A stretch of 37,236 bases of DNA from a virus. The translations under genes and the position numbers were made by a program. The DNA is taken from the IMG/VR virus record IMGVR_UViG_3300023284_001574, positions 1 to 37,236 of that record, one strand, 5' to 3'. The notes under the pieces are model-generated. The model was not told the DNA's origin and did not search any database. It worked only from the letters and a program-made list of their open reading frames with translations. Of this stretch, positions 21,139 to 29,400 are shown one piece after another; position 1 is the first letter of the stretch; the number at the start of each line of letters is the position of its first letter.

Positions 21139-22260
21139 ATGTCAAAACCAGTAATCTTTGAAGATAGCTTATTAGCCAAGGTCCTACGTAGGTCATTAAA
21201 TCTCAATGATTTATGCAGTGTGCTGTCTGGTGATGATGACCCCACCTCTGTGGCTAAGACTGCTCCTCAAGGTTCTATTTATATGCGTACAGGCGCGTCA
21301 GGTGGGAATCTTTTTACTAAAGATGATGCGGGGTCTAGTACCAACTGGACTGTGTTATTAAGTTCTGCTGCATCGGTATCTGACCGATTTTTTGCTTTGG
21401 AGGACGTGGGGGTGAGTACCAGTGTGGCCGCATCTGCGCTAACCATCAATACGAAGCGAGCTGATGGAACCACTGATGGTAGTGGTGGTAATCCCATTAG
21501 AGTGCCATTTAGATCAACCACAATTGCAAGTGGGTCTTTCAGTATTCAGCAAATCACAGGAGCCGATAGTATTGTTATCCCATCAGGCGCGACCATGGGT
21601 CACACGTCGGCTGTGGATGAACAACTTTATTTCTATGATACTTACGATGGCACCAATCATGGCAGAGGTGTGTCATCTTCTTATTTCCCAGAGGGCGGGA
21701 TTTACAACACGACGATTTTAGACACATCCTCTGACGCTAAAGGAGTGATCTACACCGCTGTGGCTAGGACGGGTGTGGCCGTTAGATTACTGGCAGTGCT
21801 AAAGAGCAACCAAACGGTGGCGGGCACCTGGGATGCTGTTCCTACAGAAATAGATTTAAGTGGTGAATCTACTGAGGATGTTAATCTTTTGTATCAAAAC
21901 AACGGTGGGGAGGTCATCACAGCAAATGTGACCAATATTACTTGGGCCAACAAAGTAAGAGATAGTCATGACGCCTGGGATGGGACTACTTTTACAGCTC
22001 CAATGCCTGGTATTTACCACGCTGTTGGGCGTACTTTTTGGACTGCTTCGAATTCAGCTAACCATACTTCTTATGTAGATGCTGTAGCACTACGTACTAA
22101 TACCACTGGTTTCGGGGGTAGTTCTACAGTGAGAACATTCACGGATGAAGTACGTTTGGATACAGGAGAGGCCTTAACCTTTCGGTCAACCGGCAGTTTC
22201 ACTTTGGATAGTAATAATCTACATTGGATTGCTATTCACAGAATCGGGGGGCGCAGGTAA
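21139..22260 (+). CDS. Tail fibre with C1q/TNF-like tip (373 aa)
   Basis: The N-terminal part (GSIYMRTGASGGNLFTKDDA) and the middle are fibre-like. The last about 125 residues carry VRDSHDAWDGTTFTAPMPGI followed by YHAVGRTFW and a final HWIAIHRIG, the strand order of C1q/TNF-like jelly-roll domains that trimerise at fibre tips. This tip is a plausible host-receptor binder. SD AAGG is close to the ATG. Confidence 0.75.
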   Translation: MSKPVIFEDSLLAKVLRRSLNLNDLCSVLSGDDDPTSVAKTAPQGSIYMRTGASGGNLFTKDDAGSSTNWTVLLSSAASVSDRFFALEDVGVSTSVAASALTINTKRADGTTDGSGGNPIRVPFRSTTIASGSFSIQQITGADSIVIPSGATMGHTSAVDEQLYFYDTYDGTNHGRGVSSSYFPEGGIYNTTILDTSSDAKGVIYTAVARTGVAVRLLAVLKSNQTVAGTWDAVPTEIDLSGESTEDVNLLYQNNGGEVITANVTNITWANKVRDSHDAWDGTTFTAPMPGIYHAVGRTFWTASNSANHTSYVDAVALRTNTTGFGGSSTVRTFTDEVRLDTGEALTFRSTGSFTLDSNNLHWIAIHRIGGRR

Positions 22261-22784
22261 TGCCTTTTGAAACACTGGCCTTAGGCCTCACATTAACACT
22301 CCCAACAAACGGTACTCGGAACTGGGGGACCACCCTTAAGAACACCACCTGGACAAAAATTAGCGAGCACAGACACACAGGCTCTGGTGATGGCAATCAA
22401 ATCATAACTGCCTCCATAGCGGCTGAAGCTGTCACCGGAGCCAAGCTTGCAAAGAACTGGGGCAAGTTTCAACGTGTGGCTGGTCTTGCTCCGGCAGGAA
22501 CCACACAGACCATTGATTGGGATGATGGGTTGATTCAGAACTTAAGTCTTGCGTCAGCTTCAGGTAATGTGACTTTGACTTTAGATAATCCCCTAACGGG
22601 TGCACTCTACCGGGTACAGATTACCCAAGGTGCCACCCCTCGAACTCTTGTCTGGCCAGCTGCAGTATTATGGCCTCAAGGAGTTGATCCGATTTTAAGT
22701 ACGGGCAATGGGGACGTGGACAGTGTTTGGCTTTATTTTGATGGAACCAGTTATTTTGGTGAGTGGGAATTAGATTACAGCTAG
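22260..22784 (+). CDS. Fibre-associated protein with HTGSGDG motif (174 aa)
   Basis: The start at 22260 is chosen for the TAATG overlap with the fibre gene. Residues near 37-45 read HRHTGSGDGNQI, a metal- or trimer-related motif widespread in phage fibres. A beta domain ends VWLYFDGTSYFGEWELDY. It probably forms a further fibre segment or tip. Confidence 0.7.
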   Translation: MPFETLALGLTLTLPTNGTRNWGTTLKNTTWTKISEHRHTGSGDGNQIITASIAAEAVTGAKLAKNWGKFQRVAGLAPAGTTQTIDWDDGLIQNLSLASASGNVTLTLDNPLTGALYRVQITQGATPRTLVWPAAVLWPQGVDPILSTGNGDVDSVWLYFDGTSYFGEWELDYS

Positions 22785-22793
22785 GAGGAAATC

Positions 22794-23072
22794 ATGGCGG
22801 TAGGACCTTTACCAGGTGGGTCAGGTAGTAAGGCAGTGTCTGGGGCGGCTGCCGGCGGGCCGGTCGGAGCGGCCATTGGGGCAGGAGTTGATATTGTCGG
22901 GGGGATTCTCGGTGGTATTGCTAAGCGTCGCAAAGAGGAAAGGGAAAGAGCTGAACGTCAGCAAGCCCAAGCTTTAGAATTACAGGCCAGAGGAGCCCAG
23001 TCAACAGGTACAGGACAAGCTAGCGGGATCCAAAACATTGTGTCTGCTATTCAAAGGGGGCTCGGTGCCTAA
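22794..23072 (+). CDS. Gly-rich membrane-active small protein (92 aa)
   Basis: The N-terminal half is Gly/Ala-rich and hydrophobic (GAAIGAGVDIVGGILGGIA, a glycine-zipper-like helix). The second half is a charged Arg/Glu/Gln helix (RRKEERERAERQQAQALELQ). This two-part plan resembles small ejection or internal virion proteins. SD AGGAGG precedes the ATG. Confidence 0.65.
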   Translation: MAVGPLPGGSGSKAVSGAAAGGPVGAAIGAGVDIVGGILGGIAKRRKEERERAERQQAQALELQARGAQSTGTGQASGIQNIVSAIQRGLGA

Positions 23073-23238
23073 TTTAAAGGATCTGGTTTTGGCCATAGGA
23101 AGTGGTGGGGGTAAAGCAGAAGTGGATGATGACTCTATGTCCAAAGCTTCTAAGGCCAGCAAAAAGAAACGTGATAGCAAGACCGACCGCAAGCGTTTGG
23201 TTATTGTGCTTCTTAGAAAGAAGAACGGGGGGCAATGA
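23065..23238 (+). CDS. Small basic protein (57 aa)
   Basis: A GTG at 23065 with AAAGGGGG upstream is the best start; a TTG at 23038 in frame is possible. The product has a short hydrophobic start (LVLAIGSGGG), then Ser/Lys-rich basic sequence (SKASKASKKKRDSKTDRKR). It overlaps both neighbours by a few bases. Role unknown. Confidence 0.55.
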   Translation: MPNLKDLVLAIGSGGGKAEVDDDSMSKASKASKKKRDSKTDRKRLVIVLLRKKNGGQ

Positions 23239-24176
23239 GAAATCTATCTTTACTCATCGACCAGGTCAGGAGATCCACGGAGAACGTTGAGGTTTCTGAC
23301 AATTCTGGGATTTCAAGCGATGAGATAATACAATATTTTAATGATGCCCAGGATGAACTCCAGGCAGACATTTCTGTACTCAATCCTCAAATTTTTACAT
23401 CAGAACAAATCCAACTCTCCGTGTCTCAACAAGAAGCCTACAACATTCCAGATGACGCGTTCTTAGGTAACCGAGTTGACCAGGTCGAATATGCAGACCA
23501 GTCTGTGGCCAATAAGTTTTTTAATTTGAAACAAGGAACCCTCCAGGAGCGCCTCAGTGGGGCAATCGACGGTGTCCCAAGCTTCTACATCAGGAGAGGG
23601 GGTCAGATCCTCCTGCAGCCAATCCCGGATACAGCTGGGGAACAAATTCGGATCTCTTACCAGAAAAAACTCCCAAGATTAGATATAAGATCAGGAACGG
23701 TGGCGACGGTGGTTTTGACATCCAACACCATCACTAGTTTGATCTTAGATATTACTGCGGTGCTTGACGCTTCTGCTTTGACTGAAGAGGGATTCATTAC
23801 TGTGGTCACAGAAAATGGAGCCCAGCAGATGCGGCGCATTCCCATTGATGCGGTGGATGATGCCACTGGCGTTGTTACGGTGGAGCCCGGGTTCACCTTT
23901 GCAGCTGGAGAAACCATTGTGGTTGGGGATTTCACTTTAAGAGGAGAAGAGTCCACCACTCATTCTCAAATGCCTGCCAACACTGAAAGATTCCTAGTTG
24001 ATTATGCACGTATGCGGGTCTTACAAAGAGATAGTTCAAATGACGCGGCTGAAGCGGCGGGGATTGTACAAAGCCAAAAAGCCAGTATCATCAGAGCATT
24101 TTCTGAGCCCGATAGGGATGTGGATTATGTCACCATTTTGGATGACCAATACTTGGTAGCCGTGGATGATTTCTAA
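23235..24176 (+). CDS. Head-to-tail connector protein, P22 gp4-like position (313 aa)
   Basis: An N-terminal helical segment (LLIDQVRRSTENVEVSDNSG; DEIIQYFNDAQDELQADI) is typical of adaptor rings that bind under the portal. A beta-rich domain is inserted at about residues 140-240. It is larger than P22 gp4 (166 aa), and I see no evidence for lytic activity. It precedes the gp10-like gene, as in P22. Confidence 0.7.
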   Translation: MRNLSLLIDQVRRSTENVEVSDNSGISSDEIIQYFNDAQDELQADISVLNPQIFTSEQIQLSVSQQEAYNIPDDAFLGNRVDQVEYADQSVANKFFNLKQGTLQERLSGAIDGVPSFYIRRGGQILLQPIPDTAGEQIRISYQKKLPRLDIRSGTVATVVLTSNTITSLILDITAVLDASALTEEGFITVVTENGAQQMRRIPIDAVDDATGVVTVEPGFTFAAGETIVVGDFTLRGEESTTHSQMPANTERFLVDYARMRVLQRDSSNDAAEAAGIVQSQKASIIRAFSEPDRDVDYVTILDDQYLVAVDDF

Positions 24177-26719
24177 TGAGTACTTACATCCTACAGAAAA
24201 GATTTCGGAATTCTTTTGGAATCGATCTGAAGTCATCGGACCTGGACAGACCAGAGCAGTTTGCTTCAGGGTTGAAAAACTCTCAGTATAGAAAGTCTGG
24301 TTCTATTGAGAAAAGAAAAGGTTACCAGGGACATGCAGACAGTAAAGGTGGCCATGGTTTATTCACTTACAATAAAGTTAACCCTACCACTGCAGCTCAA
24401 GAGGCTGAGGTTATTTCCATCTCTGATAAAGGTCATCGATTAGCCACCAGCACTCTAACGGTGACTTACACCGGGGTGGATGCCACGGCCAATATAAGTA
24501 TCTTTTTATCCTCAGTCACTCTCACCTATCACTGTCTCATTACTGAGGGGGTGACTCTATTATTGGATAAGGATTTAGGGGTGGGCTTTGATGAAACCGT
24601 TATTGTATCGATTGATAACTTACGCGTTGATATTGACGCTCTTACTAATTTCACGGCTGTTGTAACGGGTCAGACCACCACTCCGGCAGCGTTCATTCCT
24701 ATCATCCGTGAATTTGATTTGTCTGCATCAGGAGCTCCTTTTGTTGGGAATGCTCAATTCTGGGAGGACATCAACACACCCTTAGCTGCCCCGTTTGCAG
24801 GATCGGAGACCAACAAAAATACCTTAGATTTTGAAAATGTCTCTGCCATTCAAGTCAACAATGTGATGATATTTACCAATGGTTATGACTTCCCTCAAAA
24901 ATACGATGGTCAAAATCTATATCGTTTGGGCTTGCCTGATGTTGCTAGCATTACTTCTGCTCTTGGCGCCGCTGGGGCTATTACTGGTACCGATTATCAA
25001 CATGTTGCGCAATACATTCAAAAGGACGCGGTAGGTAGTTTCATAGAGGGTAATATCCTCAAGACCGATCCTACAGCATTGATCAGTCCCACGGCTCAGA
25101 TGATAGATGTCACAGTGGCAAACATCCAAGATACCACAGGATTTAATACCAATTGTGCGATAGTCGCGGGCGGGCAAGTGACTGTGAATGTCATCACTGT
25201 GGATGATGGGTCTGGTGGTTCTCACACAATGAAGGTGGGTGATACAGCTTTTTTCTTTGATTCTGTCACCGGGGATCACATTGAAAGAAACGTTGATGCT
25301 GTTGGGGCCACGACTATCACCGTCGCAGGTGCTGCTGTCACGGTAGCGGACAATGAAGTGATTTCTAATAACCTAAGAATTGGTATCTTTAGAAATACGA
25401 CAAGCACGGGAGTTCCCACGGTTCATTTCCTAGTGGATGAGATTGCCAACAACTCCTTTACTGCCACTCAGGTGTTCATAGATAACATCGTGGATGCTTC
25501 TCTTGGAGCGCAGCTCATAGAGCCCTTGGTATTACGCAATCTCCCTCCTAATGGTAAATATATCGCACTCTTTAGAAACCAAGCGTTGATCTCTGGAGAC
25601 TTAACTGCTCCAGATAGAGTGCATTTCAGTGATGTGTTATCTCCAGAATTTTGGCCTCCACTTAATAACTTTGATGTAAAGACTGAGTTTGGGGACATTG
25701 TCACCGGTATGGCCCCCAACAATGAACTCTTTGCGGTGTTTAAAACCCGTTCTATCTACATTGTGTCGGGTAATATTGCAGATGGAACCATTAGAATAGA
25801 TCAACTGACCAATGATATTGGTTGTAGTGCCCATGCCAGCATCACGGATGTAAGAGGTGCCCTATATTTTCTCACGGACAGAGGACCCTTTGTCATGACC
25901 GGCGGTCAAGTCCCCGTCCCCCTGGGCGGTAACCGCGTGGAGCCTATTTTTGATGAAGGGTCCCTCCCTGAGGAAGTGAAACTTCTCCTATTTGGTACTC
26001 AAGTGCTCAGTGCAAATGAAACATTCCGTTTGAAGCGTGCTGTGGGATTTAATGACAGAGAGGAGCTGCGTTATCTTCTATTCCTACCCACTGAGACCGA
26101 GACAGGAGGAGTGAGACACGCAAACAACCAGAGTAAAGTACTGGTATTTGATTATGAACGTGAAGCCTTCCTTATATGGGACAATATCAACGCTGCCGGG
26201 GGGTTTACCTCACTGGGGATGGACCTCTATCACCAGGAAAGACGCTTTTCAGGTGTTACCAGTCTTGTGGAGCACATTTTGTACCGTAGGCATTCTTTAG
26301 ATGAAACTTTTGACTATGCAGATAACACTGCAGTAGTGGATTTCAACTATGACTCCCAATGGGACCCCTTAGGTGAGCCCTCTATACTAAAAAGACTCCT
26401 AGCCATTCAACTCTTTGGCTTAGAAGAGATCAAAAATGGATTCTTGAATGTCACCGTTGATGTGGAGACCAATTACACCCGTGAATTAACGGTGAGTACA
26501 GCCGTACTTTCCTTTACGGGGGATGGTTATGGGATAGCGCAGTATGGGCTTGATCCTTACGGTGATCCTCAACAACCTTTTGTGAAATCCAAGTTGTCAT
26601 CAGGGAGACTGCGGGCTGCTCGGTTCAGATTCAAAAACAACACTCTGCATGAGAACGTGATTATCAGTGGATGGGAAGTGGAATACGCCGCACCATACCG
26701 ACCGGAGATGAAGAGCTAA
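24176..26719 (+). CDS. Tail nozzle/stabilisation protein, P22 gp10-like (847 aa)
   Basis: Near the N-terminus it reads KSGSIEKRKGYQG, a KR-G-Y signature of gp10-type hub proteins. Later come NGKYIALFRNQALISGD, MAPNNELFAVFKTRSIYIVS and LYFLTDRGPFVMTGG, the repeated blades expected for a beta-propeller-based nozzle. At 847 residues it is longer than P22 gp10 (about 470), with an inserted beta region around 75-430. It would extend the tail channel below the connector. Confidence 0.78.
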   Translation: MSTYILQKRFRNSFGIDLKSSDLDRPEQFASGLKNSQYRKSGSIEKRKGYQGHADSKGGHGLFTYNKVNPTTAAQEAEVISISDKGHRLATSTLTVTYTGVDATANISIFLSSVTLTYHCLITEGVTLLLDKDLGVGFDETVIVSIDNLRVDIDALTNFTAVVTGQTTTPAAFIPIIREFDLSASGAPFVGNAQFWEDINTPLAAPFAGSETNKNTLDFENVSAIQVNNVMIFTNGYDFPQKYDGQNLYRLGLPDVASITSALGAAGAITGTDYQHVAQYIQKDAVGSFIEGNILKTDPTALISPTAQMIDVTVANIQDTTGFNTNCAIVAGGQVTVNVITVDDGSGGSHTMKVGDTAFFFDSVTGDHIERNVDAVGATTITVAGAAVTVADNEVISNNLRIGIFRNTTSTGVPTVHFLVDEIANNSFTATQVFIDNIVDASLGAQLIEPLVLRNLPPNGKYIALFRNQALISGDLTAPDRVHFSDVLSPEFWPPLNNFDVKTEFGDIVTGMAPNNELFAVFKTRSIYIVSGNIADGTIRIDQLTNDIGCSAHASITDVRGALYFLTDRGPFVMTGGQVPVPLGGNRVEPIFDEGSLPEEVKLLLFGTQVLSANETFRLKRAVGFNDREELRYLLFLPTETETGGVRHANNQSKVLVFDYEREAFLIWDNINAAGGFTSLGMDLYHQERRFSGVTSLVEHILYRRHSLDETFDYADNTAVVDFNYDSQWDPLGEPSILKRLLAIQLFGLEEIKNGFLNVTVDVETNYTRELTVSTAVLSFTGDGYGIAQYGLDPYGDPQQPFVKSKLSSGRLRAARFRFKNNTLHENVIISGWEVEYAAPYRPEMKS

Positions 26720-27093
26720 TGAAGTTTACTTTCTTTAAAGAATTCAGAAGTCTTCTGCCCAATAAATCCATGGAGGAGGTGGTTAAGGATATTTTTGATT
26801 ATCTAAGAAATGATGTCACCAAAACCTACCGAGAATTATCCAATGGCCTAACGCGTCTTTCTTTTGTGGATAACTTTCAAGCTTTTGAGGTGGATGTGAC
26901 CATTCCACCGGCCACCACCCTCCAGGTGCGCAATGAATTAGGAGGGGGCAGAATACCCACACAAATGATAATTGTTAATGGAGATGGAAGAAGTTTTTCC
27001 ACAGATAGGAACACATGGGACCAGAACTTTGTATCAGTGACCAACAACAGCGGGGGCCAGACCAGGTCGGCCACTCTGGTGTACACGATTTAA
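26719..27093 (+). CDS. Small tail or virion protein (124 aa)
   Basis: The N-terminal helical part (SMEEVVKDIFDYLRNDVTKT) is followed by a beta domain ending MIIVNGDGRSFSTD, a W-x-x-N turn, and SATLVYTI. This helix-plus-beta plan is common in small podovirus virion proteins. The ATG at 26719 overlaps the previous stop (TAATG); an in-frame ATG at 26671 is rejected. A gp26-like plug role is possible by position only. Confidence 0.65.
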   Translation: MKFTFFKEFRSLLPNKSMEEVVKDIFDYLRNDVTKTYRELSNGLTRLSFVDNFQAFEVDVTIPPATTLQVRNELGGGRIPTQMIIVNGDGRSFSTDRNTWDQNFVSVTNNSGGQTRSATLVYTI

Positions 27094-27572
27094 AATATGA
27101 GGCCTTAGATCCTGAGGAGCAGGGTCCTGACCTCTATAAGTTTTTGGAGAAGTATTGGCAATTTTGGCTGGAGGTGCAAGGTGAAGATTTATCAATGCTT
27201 GAGGAGTACAATGTTTTTGGCAAGATCGAAAAAGTCCCAAGAATCGAGTCCTATTATTATTATCGTAGGAATGAGGGGGCTAGAGTTCAATTGGTGTGGG
27301 ATAGAGGTGAAATAGTTGGCTTTATGCTTTATTATAATATTTATAACTGCATTCTTGCCATTGATGCGATGTGGGCAGATAAAGACCACATTGCCAGAGG
27401 CTTGGGGAAGAAAATGATTCAATCTCTACATAAACCGATCAAAAGAGTTTTGTATCAAACACGTAAAAAGAATCCCCCGCAAGATATGTTTAAAGTGGTT
27501 AGAAAATACAGCACGTTAGTGCATGAGAAACCAGATCTCCTTGTTTGGGAGATGCCCTGGGAGGTATCGTAA
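27015..27572 (+). CDS. GNAT-type acetyltransferase-like protein (up to 185 aa)
   Basis: RGEIVGFMLYYNIYNCILAI, then AMWADKDHIARGLGKKMIQSL, reproduces the GNAT core: beta-4, a substrate strand, and a pyrophosphate-binding loop of R-G-x-G-K type at helix 3. The C-terminus (VLYQTRKKNPPQDMFKVVRK) has the expected final strands. It would bind acetyl-CoA; the target is unknown. The first available ATG (27015) overlaps the previous gene by 79 bases, and a later non-ATG start is possible. Finding it between tail and ejection genes suggests a virion-linked role. Confidence 0.65.
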   Translation: MGPELCISDQQQRGPDQVGHSGVHDLKYEALDPEEQGPDLYKFLEKYWQFWLEVQGEDLSMLEEYNVFGKIEKVPRIESYYYYRRNEGARVQLVWDRGEIVGFMLYYNIYNCILAIDAMWADKDHIARGLGKKMIQSLHKPIKRVLYQTRKKNPPQDMFKVVRKYSTLVHEKPDLLVWEMPWEVS

Positions 27573-28246
27573 TGGGTGGTGAAAGTGATGAAGACCGAGC
27601 TAAAAAACAAGCTAGGTCACAACAGATTGAACAACAAAGACGGCAGATCCGTGAAACCTCTGTAGAGCGTCAAGGTGAAAGAGAGAGGGTTTTACGTGAA
27701 GAAGACCTACAGCGTGGACGTGAACGTGGTGAGGAAATTTTTGGAGACCTTCCAGCAAGAACACAAGAGGAGCGCACAGCAGGATTCTTGGATGTGCTGG
27801 AAAGACGCAAAGCAGCCCTTGGAGGCCTCACTCCTGAGCAGCAAACCGCATTTCAGTCTCAAGTGCTTGGAGGTATTGGCAGGCAGCAACAAACGCAACA
27901 AAGACAACTTAGAGGATTGCAGGCTGGGGCGGGGGTTCAGGGTGGTCTGGCCGCGCAACAGCAATTAGGTCTAGCGCAACAAGCTCAAGAGCAACAACGT
28001 CAAGCCCAGCAGCAATTATTCATTCAAAACATCGGAAGACAACAAGAAGCGTTAGGAGCATTTGAACAAACCCAACAATTTGAGCAACAAGCAGCTGAAA
28101 GAGCCCGGGCAGGTCAATTGGGAGTTGAGTTTGGCTTTGCAGGATTAGGAGCTCAAGAGCGGGGTGGTTTAAGACAGTTATTGTTAGGTGAACAACAGGC
28201 TGCGACTGCACAAGCGTCAGCTGAAGCCAATCAGGGGAAAAAGTAA
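27572..28246 (+). CDS. Gln-rich internal virion (ejection) protein (224 aa)
   Basis: About a fifth of residues are Gln, in helical blocks (QQTQQRQLRGLQAGAGVQGG; LAQQAQEQQRQAQQQLFIQ). Together with its location before two further internal-protein candidates, it resembles P22 gp7-type ejection proteins that leave the capsid with the DNA. The start at 27572 (TAATG overlap) is preferred to 27545. Confidence 0.7.
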   Translation: MGGESDEDRAKKQARSQQIEQQRRQIRETSVERQGERERVLREEDLQRGRERGEEIFGDLPARTQEERTAGFLDVLERRKAALGGLTPEQQTAFQSQVLGGIGRQQQTQQRQLRGLQAGAGVQGGLAAQQQLGLAQQAQEQQRQAQQQLFIQNIGRQQEALGAFEQTQQFEQQAAERARAGQLGVEFGFAGLGAQERGGLRQLLLGEQQAATAQASAEANQGKK

Positions 28247-29400
28247 TGGCAGATGTCAGAGGAGCCTCCTTAGAAGAGGAAAGACAATTACAACGTGGAG
28301 CACAGGCAGGTAAAGCTTCTGCACAAGCTGCGGCCCCTGTGGCGGTTTCTCAGATTGCTGAAAGAGTGAGGCAACAACAACCTTCTGAAGAAGAAACCTT
28401 ACAAGCGGCCCAAAAGGGTACTGAGATTGCCCAACGGGATCCCGCCGCTGCAGAGCAAGCGGTTCAACAAGTGACTCAAGCTGCCACGGCCAAACTCCCT
28501 CCTGAGGAAAAGGCAGAGGTGGAAGAACAGATTGCTGAAGATCAACAAACCGGTCAGGTATCGGATGTCACCCGGGCAATATTAGGGTTTGTCCCCATTG
28601 CTTTGGGATTTGCTGCTGGGGGTGCAGCGGGTGGAGCTATCGGGGCGGCTGCTGGCCGTAGGGCTCTTCAAACTCTTTCAGATGAGGACCAACGGAGAGT
28701 TTTATTGGCTGGGAAAGAAGCCAAAAGGGAACAGGAATTAAAGTTAAAACAAATCAAAGAAAAAAGTGATACCGAGCGTCGGAAGGATGAGATTGCTTTA
28801 AAACAAACCAACTCACTCGCCCTTTTGGATGCAAGAAGTGCTGACCAAAAAGAACTTGAGGCCTTAAAACAAGCAAATAGATTGGTCACTAAAAAGATCA
28901 CCAAAAAGGAACCTAAGTCCTCTCAATTTGAAGCAGCGTTATTTGGTAGGAGATTAGAACAAGCTGAACAGATTTTTGGAGAGTTAGCTAAAACAAGCGA
29001 TGCCACTGCGATTGATTTTGCAATAGCTAGGAAATTACCTGAGTTTATAAAACCTGAAAATATTAAGAGTCAGGAACAGGCAGAGAGAAACTTTGTCAAT
29101 GCTGTCCTAAGACGTGAATCTGGGGCTGCTATTGCTCCTTCTGAGTTTGAATCAGCCCGTCTTCAATACTTTCCCCAGGTAGGTGATGGTCCCCAAGTCT
29201 TAGCTCAAAAGAGGGCTAACCGGGCTGTGGCTTTTAATGCTTTAAAGGCAGAAGCAGGGGAGGCTTTTGGACAAGTGGAGGGTGGTGGTCCCCCGCCTAC
29301 ACAAATTGACCCCTTGGCAGAACAATTTGCTAAGACACACAAAATTCCAGTGGACCAGGCAGACCGCATTTTAAAAGAACGGAGGGCCGCAGGTGGCTAA
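28246..29400 (+). CDS. Internal virion (ejection) protein (384 aa)
   Basis: An Ala/Gln/Glu-rich helical N-terminus, a glycine-zipper hydrophobic segment (LGFAAGGAAGGAIGAAAG, about residues 118-135) and a charged helix precede a folded C-terminal part. That part contains NAVLRRESGAAIAPSEFESA, RLQYFPQVGDGPQVLAQKR and RANRAVAFNAL. I associate this RRESGAAI ... YFP..GD pattern with phage DNA-transfer proteins. The hydrophobic segment could insert in the host membrane during ejection. Overlaps the previous stop. Confidence 0.75.
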   Translation: MADVRGASLEEERQLQRGAQAGKASAQAAAPVAVSQIAERVRQQQPSEEETLQAAQKGTEIAQRDPAAAEQAVQQVTQAATAKLPPEEKAEVEEQIAEDQQTGQVSDVTRAILGFVPIALGFAAGGAAGGAIGAAAGRRALQTLSDEDQRRVLLAGKEAKREQELKLKQIKEKSDTERRKDEIALKQTNSLALLDARSADQKELEALKQANRLVTKKITKKEPKSSQFEAALFGRRLEQAEQIFGELAKTSDATAIDFAIARKLPEFIKPENIKSQEQAERNFVNAVLRRESGAAIAPSEFESARLQYFPQVGDGPQVLAQKRANRAVAFNALKAEAGEAFGQVEGGGPPPTQIDPLAEQFAKTHKIPVDQADRILKERRAAGG

